Shown here piece by piece: positions 26,601 through 41,600 of a DNA stretch of 64,000 nt. A model generated the notes under the pieces. It saw only the letters and a program-made list of their open reading frames with translations. It did no database searches and was not told the origin of the DNA. Origin of the DNA: Cydia pomonella (Eukaryota > Arthropoda > Insecta > Lepidoptera > Tortricidae); the NCBI RefSeq assembly GCF_033807575.1, contig NC_084726.1, positions 6,758,001 to 6,822,000 of the forward strand. Reading direction: 5' to 3'. The first letter of the stretch is position 1. Each line of letters opens with the position of its first letter. A program made the translations under genes and the position numbers.

Positions 26601-29600
26601 ACTTAATACTAATTTCTAAGATGTGACCCACAAAACAGTGATAGCGCTAAGTATGATAAAAACAAATTTTCCTTGACACTTGCTCGTATTTACAAAATGG
26701 GATGTTTAACACTAGGTCTAGAGCGGCACAAAACAAATAAACTAACACCTCCAAACTCTTTATTGTCTATTGCCGTTTTTGTTACTTTAAAAAAAATACG
26801 AGTCACTTTAACCTTTTGAACGCCAAGAACACCTAAAAGCGTCGTAACTTGTCGTGCCCGCAGCGCGAAGTATAGGGAGCGTGCATGAGCTGTAGGAGGC
26901 AACATAGGAGCCGTCAGATTCTTGGCGCGAGGCGTAAATGTGATGTTTATTGTTCCGATGTAGCCCACAAATAGGGATTGCAATCCGGTCCGGCGGATCC
27001 GGTAATCCGGCCGGATCCGGCACTTTTCAGGAGCTACCGGATCCGGACCGGATCCGGTAAAATAAAAAAAACGCCTAAATACAGCACGCACTGTGCGTTT
27101 TAGATAAGGAAAAGGCGACGGATGAGAGGTATGAAGTTGAACAGAGCGTAAAACGAATGAAAAAGTTTAAATTTAGTTAAATAAAAATATATATGACGAT
27201 GACTGGGAACAGAAGTTGCCTTTCACGTTGGTGGCACGATATGACGATTACATAAATACTGCTATAGAAGGAAAAATAAAAGAATGGAGATACTATGGAA
27301 GGCATTTGTAATTTATTCTAAAGAGAAGGTTAATGTTGTGATAGGAGATTAAAGTAAACAAATGAGCAGGATTAAGTCGGCGGTACTCAACCGACTAGAG
27401 TTGGGCTAATCAATATGTGTTATATGTTTGAATGAATATATGATAACATTGATAATCTTTAGTTTGCTCAGTTTTTTTTTTCAGATTTTTTGCTCAGATA
27501 TTTATACATATATATATAAAATATTGGTTATTTTCTATTCGAATTTACGAGATAATCTTTTGTATTTATAATTTCATCCAATCTTATGCAATTTCCTTCA
27601 TCTCCTGGTACATGCTACTCTACGTCTAGCCAATTCTTTATTAAATTTGATCCATGTAACTATTCTTAGAGAGTCTCCTTCCGCGATGGATTTCAATCCT
27701 ACACTCTATTATTTTTCGCACGGGATCGTCGTGTCGTGCTCCATTCCCTATAATTTGAACAATATAGTTTTCTGTTTCATAAGCGCATATTAATATGCCT
27801 ACTTGAATAATAAACTATCTTTATCTGTAAATTTCTTAATTTAAAAGTTAAATTTTTTAAATCATACAGTCTCCTACTTTCTCGGAAAAAAAAAATGAGG
27901 GCAAATTTAATATCATTTTGGTTAATAGTAAAATATCTTATTATCTTACTGGAATGGATGTCAATGTAACAAAGAATTCAATCAAACAACAGTTATGAAA
28001 ACTTGTCCTTTCAAGGAGTTCCAATTCCCACCCCACATCCCATTACCGGGCTTTGGAAACTAATCACAATTGTAAACGAAAATTTGAGCACTTGTGAATA
28101 GTTAAATATAATAAATGACCGATTTCATATTTTGTTTTTAAAGTGATATTGACAGTGTCACACTTTTTACTACTAAGTTCTATTTTATTGTTAAAAGTTA
28201 TTTATTAACTTAAATTATAGATTTAGGAATATATTATGCAAAAAACTAGAAAAATATGCCATTTAATTAACTTTAATATCCCTATACCAAACCGGATCCG
28301 GTCCGGCCGGATCCGGCCGGGTTATGGTCAAAATCCGGCCGGATCCGGCCGGATTGAAAATCAATCCGGTTTGCAATCCCTACCCACAAGATGGCAGAAC
28401 CTACTATGCACAAGAAAACACGTGACGTGTAAATGTGCATGTTTATGGTTCCGATTCAGGCCACAAGATGGCAGACCCTCCAACGCGCACGGTCCCTATA
28501 ACTATAAGTGTTATGGCGGACGCTGTCAAAGTAACCTTCACACTTTCAAGTAAGGTTTACATTAGCTCGCTTGCGTCCGGGAACTTGGCGTTTGAAAGTT
28601 TGTGTTTATGACATAAAGCGTTCAAAAGGTTAAATCACAGTCGTCTATGAGAGTAAGTAGATGAAAATTCAGGCAAACTTTGGTAATTTTTGCAATTATT
28701 TTATTTAGGTTGCCCACCACATACTTGCAGTATGTCAGCCATGGCCGTGATACAATCAAACTATGTCTACTATCTTTAAGTGATACATAATGATTATGTG
28801 AAGTTGTATTTGTTAAAATGGATTGGAACAAAAATAACAACAGACAATGTTACCGGGGCAAAACAGATGCACAATCACAAACAAATCTACTATGACGAAT
28901 ACTTAAAATAGATAATCAGTAACATGTTACTTTAATTATTCTGCAGATGAAATATTTACATTATATTGGAACACACTTTTGTTTATTTATTTGGGAAGTT
29001 TATATTAATTTTAAATAACGGAGGCGTAGCACGAGGAATTTTGTAGATTGACTAGCATATTCCTTTCTCTTTCGCACGCGCGTAGATATATTACTGTCGC
29101 GTTCAGTGTCATTGACGTTTGCATGCGATTAGAGTTAAGAACAGGCGGCTAGATTTACGAAATTCCTTGTGCTAAGCGTCCTTCCTTTACTCAGAATTTA
29201 AATTCACGAGCTCCTTTGATCCTAATAGGAGAAAAGAATTCCATACATTTTTCGTTCCTGTCATTTCGTTACTGGAATGGTACTGGAATGGAAATCTTGG
29301 GACACTTTTTATCTTATCAGGATCGAATGAGTTTGTTATTCTGAGTAGAAATAACATAAAATATCCCAAAACTGAAAGAAGAATAGTAACCATCTTTAAA
29401 TAAAATAGTCCAAGTACAATAGTCAAAATTATCTGCACAAGCCTTATTGCCTCAATAATAGAGTCGTATTTCGATAATTTTGATCATTGCTACTGCTAGA
29501 ATATTACCAGGAAATCATGAAAGTAAGCTGTTACTGATTTAAAAATCAACGAACCATTTTCTTCCTTCCCGGTCCAGTATGTTGAAGACTTGGTGGATCC

Positions 29601-32600
29601 TTGCCTGGCTGCTTGCGCACAACTTACAACTTTGATAATAAGCTCATAGAGGTTATATTTCAATGTCGGAACTGTTAACATGTTTTTTTTTTTTCAGTCT
29701 ACTCAATTTAAGCGCATTTTGAGGAAACTTGGGGTACAAACAGCAACAGTCTTTATTGTCCATACGTACCTTATGCCTTTTATAATAAGGTCCACCGATG
29801 GACAGTTAACAGTGTGGGTGATGGTAGGCAATTTAAAAAAAACATTTACGATTTTTACAGCTAAATGTTATCGCATTGTCAATTATCAATAAAGGCGATT
29901 TTGAATTCAACCTTTATTGCAGAAGCGCCTTATTACAGTGGTCATCAGATATATCGGAGCGGCCAAGGTGCTCACAAATATCTTAACACGCCTCTATTGT
30001 CACGGTCTTAGAGTACGTGTTCAGATATTTTGAAGCACCTCGGCTGCTCCGATGTGTCTGATAGGGACTGTACAAAACGAACATGTGGTAGTTTTGTGTA
30101 AAGAAGCCACTGAAGACTTTTTTGGCTGACGTCGGCAATGGTCTTTTTTTAATGAGCATATACCAACAGTTCGGACATGAGTTTATAAAAAAAAAGTGTA
30201 TAGTGGAAACACAAATTAAATGCATAATTATTCCGCCATTATTCGGCACTGTTTCTAACACAGTTTAATCTAAAAAGAGCTTTAAAGTTTTACAGTAAAG
30301 TTAAAATTTGCATGACGTGGCAACATCATGTACTTCAGTAAATCCAATAGCTAAAAGTATAATGACGTATAAAATAAATTAAACAACATAATACAAAAAA
30401 ACAGGACTTTAATTATGTACAAGAACAGTACTGTACACTGATATCAAAAAAAAAGTACAGCGTAAAAGAAAAAGTAATGCAAAATTAAAACATAAATGCA
30501 AAAAAAGGTGAAACAAAACGCGCAAAAGTTTATACAATAAATAAACTGAGTAGTTCAAGGCTATACTTAAATCCTGTCAACTTTATTGTAAATGCATTTA
30601 ACACCAAAGGTTGAGAAGCCTTAAACATGGAAATCAATGAGATTCTATAATCTAGATAAACTTAAGCTAAATAATAAATAAATCCTGCGTTGTCATGTCA
30701 ATTATTGCAGAGAGAAGCATTATTTTAGACGCTTTTATACAAAATAAGTTAAAAGATGTTCTGGGGGCCTACGGCGGAAACCGAAATTCGCAAATTGCGG
30801 GGATCTTTCTCTTTTACTCTCACTAAGACGTAATTAGAATGACAGAGAAAAATGCCCGCAATTGTGGAATTTCGATTTTCGCGGTTATAGCCCTGCAATC
30901 TAGAACGTAAAATAGTAAGTACGTTTCGTTACACGCAAATTATAAAACATGTTTGGTACGATCTATGATTCTATGAGAATCTATGTAGATCTGATTAATT
31001 TGTCTCGGTTAAAAATCACAAAAAAAGAGTTAGATTTCTATTAAAACACAGGAATTATGTGTTTACCTTAACAACAAAAACTTCCTTTCACTATGTAAAA
31101 AAAAAATACAATATATTTCGTAAACGAATGAAAATAATGCTTCAATCGACAGTATAATAATAACGGTAAAAATGACTAGTTCGAGTGATTGAGAGTTAAT
31201 TTCTTTGGCATAGGACGGGACTAGATAATAAACAGACTAGAAATTACTCCCTCCGCGAGATTCCTATAAATTCTATCTTTTTTGAGCACTAACATCCAAA
31301 TATAAATAATTTAAAATATGTCTCTAAAATGTTTTCTTAAGTGGCGTCAAATTATAAAAAAAGAAAGCCATTTTTGTACAGTTGTAGAATCATTTTTAGA
31401 TTATAATTATGTTTTATATTTTACTGGTACCTACTTAGATTAATTCGTTTATTTTTCATTATAAATATGGCTATACGAACCACAAATAGGGTTTAAATCG
31501 TTTTTTTTTTTAAATCAATATATTATTTCACTCTTTCTAATTAAACAATTTTAAAAATATTACCTACCTTACAAATTTGTTAGAAGAAATTACTTTGATC
31601 TTTCATTAATGAAACTGATTTAAGATGTAACAAAAGTGCCCTCTAGGGAAGTAATAAGACCTTTGTTTTTTCTTGTGTTCTTGTTTTTACTAATTTTAAT
31701 ACCAAGAAATAAACATGTTTTTTTATTAACCCCTAAAACGAATCAAAATGAGGCTACAACTGTACTGTTTATATTCGTCAATCGTATAACTGGTGATACA
31801 CGAGTATCGCCACCCCCCACAAGCACGACGTCACCCCTAAAAAGAGGGGGATGTATGGCCTCAACCACGTTCGAACTGTTATACATACAACGCAGGACCC
31901 ATTCAAACCCATACAATGGAATAGAACCGGTTAAAAATAACAAATAACAACGTAAAAGATTAAATGCCACAGATAATACAGTAAGTTACACATAAATGCC
32001 CGAAAAACAAGTGTAAAATTAAATTTTCAACCGAATAAAACAATAACAAAGTTTTGGAATTTCGAATCACAGTTCAATCGTTCACATTTAAATATAGAGT
32101 CCATAGATAATATAGAACCATAGATTATTTTCGTTTTTTTCGCCGTTGTCGACGTTGGACTTTGGGGATGGAGCCAAATTCCAAAAGGACGGTTGTGGCC
32201 GTGACGTCATAAATGTGGACATATTTGTATTGGATGGGATTGAGAACATGTAACGAAAACAAAAAGAAAAGGTGCACTAAATAAACATATTAAGTTTTAT
32301 ATATACTGTGACGTGCTGGAAGCGTAACTTTTATAAGCATGTGTTTGTGCTAGAAAATACATAGAAAATAATGTAACCTAAAAATAAAATATGTAAAAAA
32401 AATATAAAAGTAATGCAAACAAGTTTCTATGACACGACATCGGTCAAGTATTTTTCCTGTCAAGAAATTAAATATATAATAAAATTAATAAAATTGCGTC
32501 CAAACCCAGTTTACGATTAAAATAATTTTGCAACAAAAATGTATCCTTTTCTGAAAAGGAACACACAAAAAGATACTACCGTTGCTTGCAGACTAAGCTA

Positions 32601-35600
32601 TACACAAAATCTTATACTATACACGGTGCTCCCGAGGAACCCGAAAGATTTTAACCACGTACTTCTGAGGCCAAAAGAAGGAAAAAATGTTATATGAGTT
32701 TCAGTAAATTTCGCACAAAAAAAAAATTTTTTTTTTTTAGTTAAAATGATTTTTATTTCAAATTTTTTTACATTAAGAACCCAATATTTTATTCATTATC
32801 AAAACACAATATAAATTAAAACTAAAATATTACTAAATTAAATCTAAAATAAATCTAAAAATGGCCCCTGCGGCATAGTACCGAAGACGCTGGCAGCATT
32901 TCCTCGCTGGATCGTTAGACTGATGCGTTGAGCGAGGAAGCTGCCAGCTCTTTGATCTCCTGTGGCGTCTCTGAGTCTCTTAGACAGATCTTTGAAGAGA
33001 CTCAGAGCGCCAGGGCCCCACGGACCAAGGGTCTCGACACCGAATGGAATAAAATTGTACTCGGTGCCGATACCCCTGTATTTTCCTACCTTGGCGTTCT
33101 CCGCCGCCTCTGCCGCTGTCGCTGCCATTTTCTTTTTGTTTTTTTTTTTTTAAAATTTTGAACGTATTTGTACATAAAAAGTTAATGTTATAGTAAAACT
33201 GGCACTGAAAATATTTTTTTTTTTGTAAAAACTAGTTCTTGCAAAGGTTACTTGTCACTTTCTATCAATAAGGATATTTAGATTACGCCCCATAATGGCA
33301 TCATCGCGATCAAAAAGGCGTTTTGCACTAAGTTACGATAAGATGTTTTTTTTTACATTGGTGTATTAACTCTGAAACTAGGCGAAATCCAGAAAAGTTT
33401 ATATGACATTTTAGTCTCTAAATGTGATCATTAATACACTGTCAAAATCTTTCGGTTTCCTCATGTAGCACCGTGTATAAACTGTAACAAAATTAGGTAC
33501 CGGTTTATTTCAAGCTTGTAGGTCAAACTGAACGACATTTATCAAAGATCAAATCACGAAAAAAGAAGGGCTGTTAAACCCTTTCCCCTTTCGTTGTGTC
33601 CCACTTCGGGCCAACGTCCTCTGTTTACCGACACTACTGCCACTAGTACCAAGTTCTCATGCTTCCACCAGCAATCGCTACAAAAATAAATCCAAGTTGT
33701 CCCGCATTTCTTTTTTGGTCTATTCGGTAGCCAAATTAGTCCATCCTTGCCTTTAAGCTAGTAAGACGAGCAGCTTGATATTACCCGTACCAAATTGAGT
33801 CACATTTATTTAGTGATTCCAAGTATCCGTAGTTGCATTATGTACGTAATAAGTGATAGTACGTAGTTGCATTACGTACGTAATAAGTGTATACTCACAG
33901 GAATTGTTGGGCTGGTGCGGCGCGTCGAGCCGGGTCTGCATCTCCCGAATGTGCTGCTCTTTTCGCTTCATATCGTGCGCGAGTGAGTCTAGCCGCTGTC
34001 GGGTTTCTAGCAGCTCCCTTTGAACAAGTAAACATGGGTTTTTGATGCATTTTGTTATAATTGTTACAAGGGCCATGTAGATGTTGGCGGCAGATCGTAA
34101 AATTCGCCAGATCATGAAATTCCTAGGCATATCGTGAAACGTTAAAATAATTGTCTCCTTCCCTGAGTCGACGGAGCCCCGCAATTTGCCCTTCGGGCAT
34201 CTGAAGCAACCTAACCAAACTAACCTCTGGCTATGCAGCAGCTCCGCCCTGGTCCTGCTGAGCTCCTCGCCGACCTGCTGCTTGGCCTGTATCTCGGAGT
34301 GCAGGCTGGACTGCAGCGTGAGGATCTCCATCTTGTCGAGTTTCTGTGAGCGGCGGTTGCGCCACCTACCGACAAGTTGTATAACTAACCTCTGGCTATG
34401 CAGCAGCTCCGCCCTGGTCCTGCTGAGCTCCTCGCCGACCTGCTGCTTGGCCTGTATCTCGGAGTGCAGGCTGGACTGCAGCGTGAGGATCTCCATCTTG
34501 TCGAGTTTCTGTGAGCGGCGGTTGCGCCACCTACCGACAAGTTGTATAACTAACCTCTGGCTATGCAGCAGCTCCGCCCTGGTCCTGCTGAGCTCCTCGC
34601 CGACCTGCTGCTTGGCCTGTATCTCGGAGTGCAGGCTGGACTGCAGCGTGAGGATCTCCATCTTGTCGAGTTTCTGTGAGCGGCGGTTGCGCCACCTACC
34701 GACAAGTTGTATAACTAACCTCTGGCTATGCAGCAGCTCCGCCCTGGTCCTGCTGAGCTCCTCGCCGACCTGCTGCTTGGCCTGTATCTCGGAGTGCAGG
34801 CTGGACTGCAGCGTGAGGATCTCCATCTTGTCGAGTTTCTGTGAGCGGCGGTTGCGCCAGCCGCCGGGGGCGCCGGGCGCGGCCGGCGGGGACGCGGGCG
34901 CCGCGATGCTGCCGCGCGAAGCTGACGCTGGAACAACGACAAATATATATAAATAAGGGCCTGTCCAGACGAAGCGTTATGCTCGCGCGCTTCAATTTGT
35001 ATTGTGCCCAGATACCGCGTTTTACGCGCATTCCTACTTCCTTCCTAATAGCTCAGTCGCGTGTACTACTGAACGCTACAATAACGCCAGAGTATCTCGA
35101 CACGCGCAGCGCTCGCGCGTAAGACGAGCTAGTCTATAATCCGGCGCGTTGCACGCGTTTACGCGCGGGTATGGAAGCGCGCGAGAGCATCTGGAACGCG
35201 TGTATTTGGCTTAAATATCAAATAGTGGCGCCATCTAAAAGATCAAAGTCCAAAGGTATGGCGACATCGTTTCGAGCGATGGCGCCACAACCTTTAGCCG
35301 ATGCCCGGTAAGATGACGCCACTTTTTGATATTAACAAAAATGTAACTCATAACAGTGCAATAATAAGGTAAGTAAAGTCAAATGGCGTTCTAAAAGTTA
35401 TAATTATGTGTCGAAAGATGGCAGTAAATTTGCTGTAACTACTTTTTTTTTGACAATCCACCTCTATTTCAAATCTTTTGGCTCTAGTATTTCGGGAATT
35501 AACGAATGGAGACCGAAAGTGGCTATATGAATTGGGTAATAAAATGACACAATCCCATGAAATTTAAGTTTAATAACATTATCTCGATTAGTACGAGGGC

Positions 35601-38600
35601 CGTTTAAGAAGTTTTTTTTTTTTAAAAAGCTGGCACAATCTTTCAAACGAAAAATGTTGAAACTTCAGCAAAAAAAAAACAACAAAAAATTGTCACTTTT
35701 ACCATTGCTTAACTGTGATCACATATACATTTTTACCAACTATGGAATAAACACCCCGTCTCGTATGGTCTCCGTTGGTTGGGCCACCTTGAGAGAATGG
35801 ACGAAGATCGGAACGTAAAAAGAGCGTACCTGGGTCGCCTAGGAGGAGGACGTCCTGTCGGACGCCCTAGGTATCGCTGGAGCGACATGGTGGAGGTTGA
35901 TCTGCGCGAGCTTCGAGTCGACAATTGGCGAGAGGTCGCACAGGACCGAGAAAAGTAGCGCTGTCTTGTGTCGGAGGCCAAGTCTCATTTTGGGTCGCTG
36001 AGCCAACGGAGTAAGTAAGCAAGTAGTAAGTATGGAAAAACACTTTTTTATGAAGGGTGCCACAATAAAAACTGAACTTGATTCTGTTCACGGCACTAAC
36101 GCACCAACGTTGCAAACTATTTCGGTCAAGCAAATATGATGCTCCACGCTCTGATCGCCCAATCGAAGTCACTACTGACTGAGGATGTTGTTGAAGAAGT
36201 CCATAACATCGTACTCGACGATCGCCGGGTAAAGGTGCGTGAAATAGCTGAGAAGATAGGCATCTCCACTGAGCGTGTACAAAAAATCCTGCACGAAGAT
36301 TTGGCTATGACTAAGCTGTCTGCACGATGGGTGCCTCGTTTTTTGACGATCGAGCAAAAACGCAAACGAAAGCGAATTTCAAAACTGTGTTTGGATATGA
36401 TAAAGCGTAATCCTCGGAATTTTTTGAAACGATTTGTCACTGGACGAAACTTGGGTCCACCATTATACGCCAGAATCAAAGCAACAGTTCAAACAATGGA
36501 TGGCTGCTGGTGAACGTGCCCCAAAGAAAGCAAAGACTGTTTTGTCGGCTGGGAAGGTGATGGCAACAGTTTTCTGGGATGGCGAATGAATTATCATGTT
36601 TGACTACCTAGAAAAGGGGAAAATTATCACTGGCCGTTATTACGCAGACTTATTGAACCGTTTTAAAGCCGAATTGTTGGAAAAACGACCAAAAATATCC
36701 CCCAGGAAAGTCCTCTTTCATCTAGACAATGCCCCAGTGCACACCTCAACTATTGCAATGGCAAAAATTCACGAACGAGGCTTCGAGCTGGTTCCTCATG
36801 CTCCGTATTCACCGAACTTAGTTCCGTGTGATTATTACCTATTTCCAAATTTGAAAAATTGGCTTGAAGAACAATTTAATTTTTTGACGAATGAGGACTG
36901 TATCGCAGGCGTGAACGGCGATTTTGCAGACCTATGATGAAATATATGTTTTTTGACTTTTTAAAAAACTTATCAAACGGCCCCCGTAGATGACTGTTGA
37001 AAGTAGAGTCCGCGATAAGTTTTTATCAATAAAAAAGTTTGACAAAATCGTATTTTCATATTTTTATTACTTTTTATGTATCATCTATATCTTACGAGGC
37101 TTTCGTGAATTTGGAAAATACTTCCATTATCTTTATCTCCACACTCCCTCTAAAAAACCCCTTAACCCTTTGACCGCCAAATGACTGACGCGCGCGGCTA
37201 CAACCCGATATCAACCTTCGTGCATTCCAACAAAGTTCACGATGACGCGCCGCACACGATAAGCGTGACGTTGAAAGGGTTAATTGCAAATATAATATAA
37301 TAATAATAATTCAGCCTATATACGTCCCACTGCTGGGCACAGGCCTCCTTTCATGTGCAAGAGGGCTCGGGCTATAGTCCCCACGCTAGCCCAATGCGGA
37401 TTGGGGACTTCACATACACCTTTGAATTTCTTCGCAGATGTGTGGAGGTTTCCTCACGATGTTTTCCTTCACCGAAAAGCTAGTGGTAAATATCAAATGA
37501 CATTTCGTACATAAGTTCCGAAAAACTCATTGGTACGAGCCAGGATTTGAACCCACGACCTCCGGATTGAAAGTCGGACGTCATATCCACTCGGCCACCA
37601 CCGCTTAATTGCAAAAATAACAAGAATTATCACATCCAGCCCTTCTTTGCTTTGCTTACTGACTTTGAATTTTAATGTTTAATTTAACTCCTCATGTTAA
37701 TATTTCTACGCCGATGCATGCCGGCAGAATATGCTGATCTAATACATTCTACTAACCAACAGTGTATGTACCATATTCTTGGAAATAAAGTATTGAATTG
37801 AATTGAATTGAATTGAAAATTGAATTCAACTCACCGATCTTGAGATACTCCAGTTCCTCGGTCATCTTCGTTGCAAGGGCTTGTAAGTAACCTCGCGCTT
37901 CCTTCTCGTCTGCCACCCACCGAATTATGTCCGCTATCTGTGAACCAAATTGTATCTTGAGAGAAGGTCTTAAGGACGACGTTTGAATGATAGTTTATTA
38001 ATTAAAAACCTACACGTGTGCCTTATTTATCTTTTTCGGGTTAACGCATTATCTTCTCTTTGAAGCGAAAAGCACCACGAACGGAGAACCCTCCTATCGG
38101 CGCTGACAGTGAATGTGTTAAGCATCCCTTTTATACACATGGGATCTATATCTACACGTAGGTACATTTTGAAACGCTTCCGGCTGGGCATAAGCAGCCG
38201 TGGCCGACCTGGAAAGCCTTAAACAGATTACGTTCCCAGGTCGGTCGCAGCAAGGAGAACATGCTGAAGTGGGACGCCCTAGGCGGCTCAGACACCCAAT
38301 GCCCATGTGGGACGACTCCCCAAACAATGTAACACATACTGTCCTGCCCAGCGTGCCCGCATGCCTGCTCTGAGCAGGACCTCCGTGATGCGACGGACAG
38401 GGCGATAAATGTCGCTACCTTTTGGTCCCGCACAGTTTGAAAGTCCGAACCCATCGACACGAGAAGAAAAAGAAGGTACATTAGTCAACCATTAATCCTT
38501 TCGCGCCAACATCGAACAGCAGCGCGTGCTTGTCAAGTGTATGGGGCTTCTTTTGATCAGCATATCACATTCAAGCAGCACATTACCACCCTTACCGCAA

Positions 38601-41600
38601 GAGTTTTTCTTGCGAGGGTTGATTTTGAGTCCCGAGTAAGCGAAAGATTCTAAGTTATAATCTTGAGCGTAGCAAGGGACTCAAAAACACGAGATGTAAA
38701 ATAATTTTACTCTCGTGTGACAAATACAACTTTTCACATCAGTAGTGAGAACATATTAAAGGTTAAAACAATTCAACATCAAGTAAAGTTTTTATTCCTG
38801 TATTCAAAAGCTACTTTGTCTCACTCTCTGGAGTGAGGAAAATCGCACTTTCCACACTCCCTGGAGTGACGAAAGTAGGCCTGTTCGAGCTGCTGAGGTG
38901 AAAACTAATTAACGTGCAAGTCCTTCTTCTTCCTCCTGCCCTTATCCCACGTTATAACATGTTGTGCCGACCCCACCGGCACAACATGTTCTTCTCTTCC
39001 ATTCTCCTCTATCTTTCGTCACCTCAGCACTCACTCCTTTCTTTCTCATATCCTCTTTCACACAATCCATCCATCGTTTTTTGGGTCTACCATCCGCTCT
39101 CCGTCCATCAACATTCATTCCTAACATTCTTTTTCATTCTTTTTCCTATTATACATAATTAACGTGCCAGTCCATTATACAATATGGTGTGGCTCTCTGG
39201 GGTAGCACAGGAAAAAGCTACATGATAACACTTGAACGCGCACGAAGAGTCGTGATAATAGTTATATACAAAAAACACTATCGTTTCCCTACGAATCGAT
39301 TGTACTCTGAGTCTAAGTTGTTGAGTACGGCAACTCTACATAACAGTAAAAGCAGTGACGCGTGCCTAACAATCCCTACTCGACTCTTTGTCATATAAGG
39401 AGATGCTACTAAAGGAGTACCAGGAAGTCTCCAGACTTCGCACATCCATACACCTACAACAATATTTGCAGGGCTCTTGACATAAAATCATTGTCAGTTC
39501 ATAATGTCAAAGTTAAAGTAACAATATGGTTGAATACTTTCTTTCCATAGAAAATTTTAAATTCTTCTAACTCCTATAATAATTAAATATTTGAAAAAAT
39601 CAAACGTAGGGGCATATGTGTAATTGATATACAAGAAATTGTGTCAAAATAATTTCAATAATGCTAATATCCAGAGAGGAAAATGAGGACTACGTTTGTA
39701 TGAAAAGACGATTTCGCGCGGGTCCTCCACTTTAGTCTTAAGCACTGTATCTAATAACATTATTAGACACATTCACATATTTCACATGAAAATAGTTGTC
39801 GATCGCTCTCGCAGACTTCCAAGATACAGGCACAGCTTAGTTTGGAGTCTGATATATACATCTATCACATGTATACAACCTTTATGCGGCTCTACAGACG
39901 TGCTACGATAAACGATCTCATTAGACGTGCTCTTTCCACCGCCTCTATTCCCGCGACTCTGGAGCCTTCGGGCCTCTCTGCCGTGGATGGCAAGAGACCT
40001 GCTGGCTGCACTCTCGTGCCCTGGGTCCTGGGCTGCGCCTTGGCGTGGGACGCCACATGTGTCGACACTCCGGCTCCGTCTCACGTGGAGGGTTCCGCTC
40101 GGAAACCTGGGACTGCCGCTGACCAAGCCCAAACATTAAAACGCCGCAAATACTCTTTTTTTAATGAATGAGTATGAGTTTGCGGCGCTTGCTGTAGAAA
40201 CTATGGGTCCTTGGTCATCCGACACCAAAAATTTTGTTAAAAAAGTGTCGGAACGCCTAATAAATGTCTCGGGGGGCCACAGAGCGGGCTCCTTCTTTGC
40301 TCAGAGGTTGAGTCTGGCGGTGCAGAGGTAACGCCGCCAGCGTTTTAGGGTCTATGCCGGAAGCAGGGGGGATTTGGGGGAGGTATTTTATATTTCATTG
40401 TAGTCGTAGTTTTAGTTTAGTTACTTTGGATTTAAGGTTTAGTTTTACGTTAATAAATTTTGCTACATTTTGTTTATGCATTTTATGTACTTTTTTTGAT
40501 TGGAAGCATTTAAATTTTTATATTAGTATATACCTTCATGATAATAATTTATTTGTATTTGTAATAAATTGGCTGAATGCCAATTCATGGCACGAAACCG
40601 CGCTGGATTGGGACAGGTGGCGTTCTCTCGTTTCGGAGGCCAAGATTCTTTTTGGATCGCTGAGCCAAAGCAGTTACTCAGTAATAAATTACTTTGTAAA
40701 GCTTCGTCTCGAACTTAAACGTAACAGACCTTTTGCAAATGCAATATCGTACCTGTGTCTCCCAGTGCTGCATGGTGTCCCGCTTGGCTCGGAGCTCGTC
40801 TAACTCCAGCTCCAACTGCCTCCGCTCCGCCTGCCACCGGCGACCATTTTCTGCCATCTGTTGACAAAAATGTTTTTTCAAAAAAATGTCACAAGCTGTA
40901 GTCTACTTGAGACAGTCGTATTCCACACGAGTTGCGCTTAATGATATGTTTCTGTTGTTCTAATAAGAAATAATAGTAGTTTATGTGACTTAATGAAAAG
41001 AACCAAATTACGAGTGTGGATTTATGAAACTAATGAAATGAGTTTCGTAAAAGGATTACATGAGTATTTTAATGCCTACTTATGCAAGTTGCATACACTG
41101 CTTTATCCACATCAATATCATAAGCTTCAACAAAACAAAGTAATTTTATACTCACAAAGTAATGAAACGTCAAAATGCATCCTTTTTTTTATGCAGAGAC
41201 AAACTAGAGTCGGTGCCGACTGCCATATCATTCGATATACGGAAGGTGGAGATAAGGAACGAAATCTCCATATACCAAAAAGTGTCATCAAAAAACTTTA
41301 AATAGGTGGCGCTACAATACCTAGAGTACTTGAACAAAAAGATCAAATCATAGACAGCGCAATTCACTCCGTCAATAACGCCTAGGTTCTTAGCTACTCT
41401 AGCGCTACTCTGGAGAGATTTGGAACTATTATTTATAGCTGACAGCTGGACACTTTTGCAACAGTTCTACCATAAGAGATGCCACTCCTCTTAATTCCAC
41501 ACTCCATAATTCGATATCAAGTAACACTTCATTTCGAATAAAACGTCATCTCGACTGATATTAGAATAGAGGCCAAATCATTTTTTTTTCTCAGATGTGC

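Larger units (their letters stand above)
24810..33898. other. Large gek intron (V19-V20), no host exon found
   Basis: 9.1 kb of AT-rich intron holding the foldback MITE (25.4 kb), the nested hAT-like/TIR pair (26.9-28.5 kb), a TIR MITE (29.0 kb), a foldback element (29.9 kb), repeat I (30.8 kb) and TIR element B (32.6 kb). Between about 30,900 and 32,600 nothing was recognised. The phases of V19 and V20 fit directly, so a missing exon is not required. Confidence 0.6.
35594..36986 (+). mobile_element. Inactive mariner element with a nested LINE fragment
   Basis: Terminal inverted repeats of the form CG(A/G)GGGCCGTTT are flanked by TA on both sides (35,592-35,593 and 36,987-36,988), the expected mariner target duplication. 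The transposase region is broken. An open frame at 36,136-36,513 has the HTH half (VREIAEKIGISTERVQKIL). A one-base shift near 36,440 separates it from the DETWVHHYTPE segment. A stop interrupts the frame before 36,596, and the last part (36,596-36,937) contains HLDNAPVH and YSPNLVPCDYY. The mariner D,D34D acids are thus spread over three frames. Confidence 0.9.

Noticed and set aside
29496..29681. Possible extra gek exon in the V19-V20 intron
   Set aside because: No donor follows the open stretch, and V19 and V20 already join in phase.
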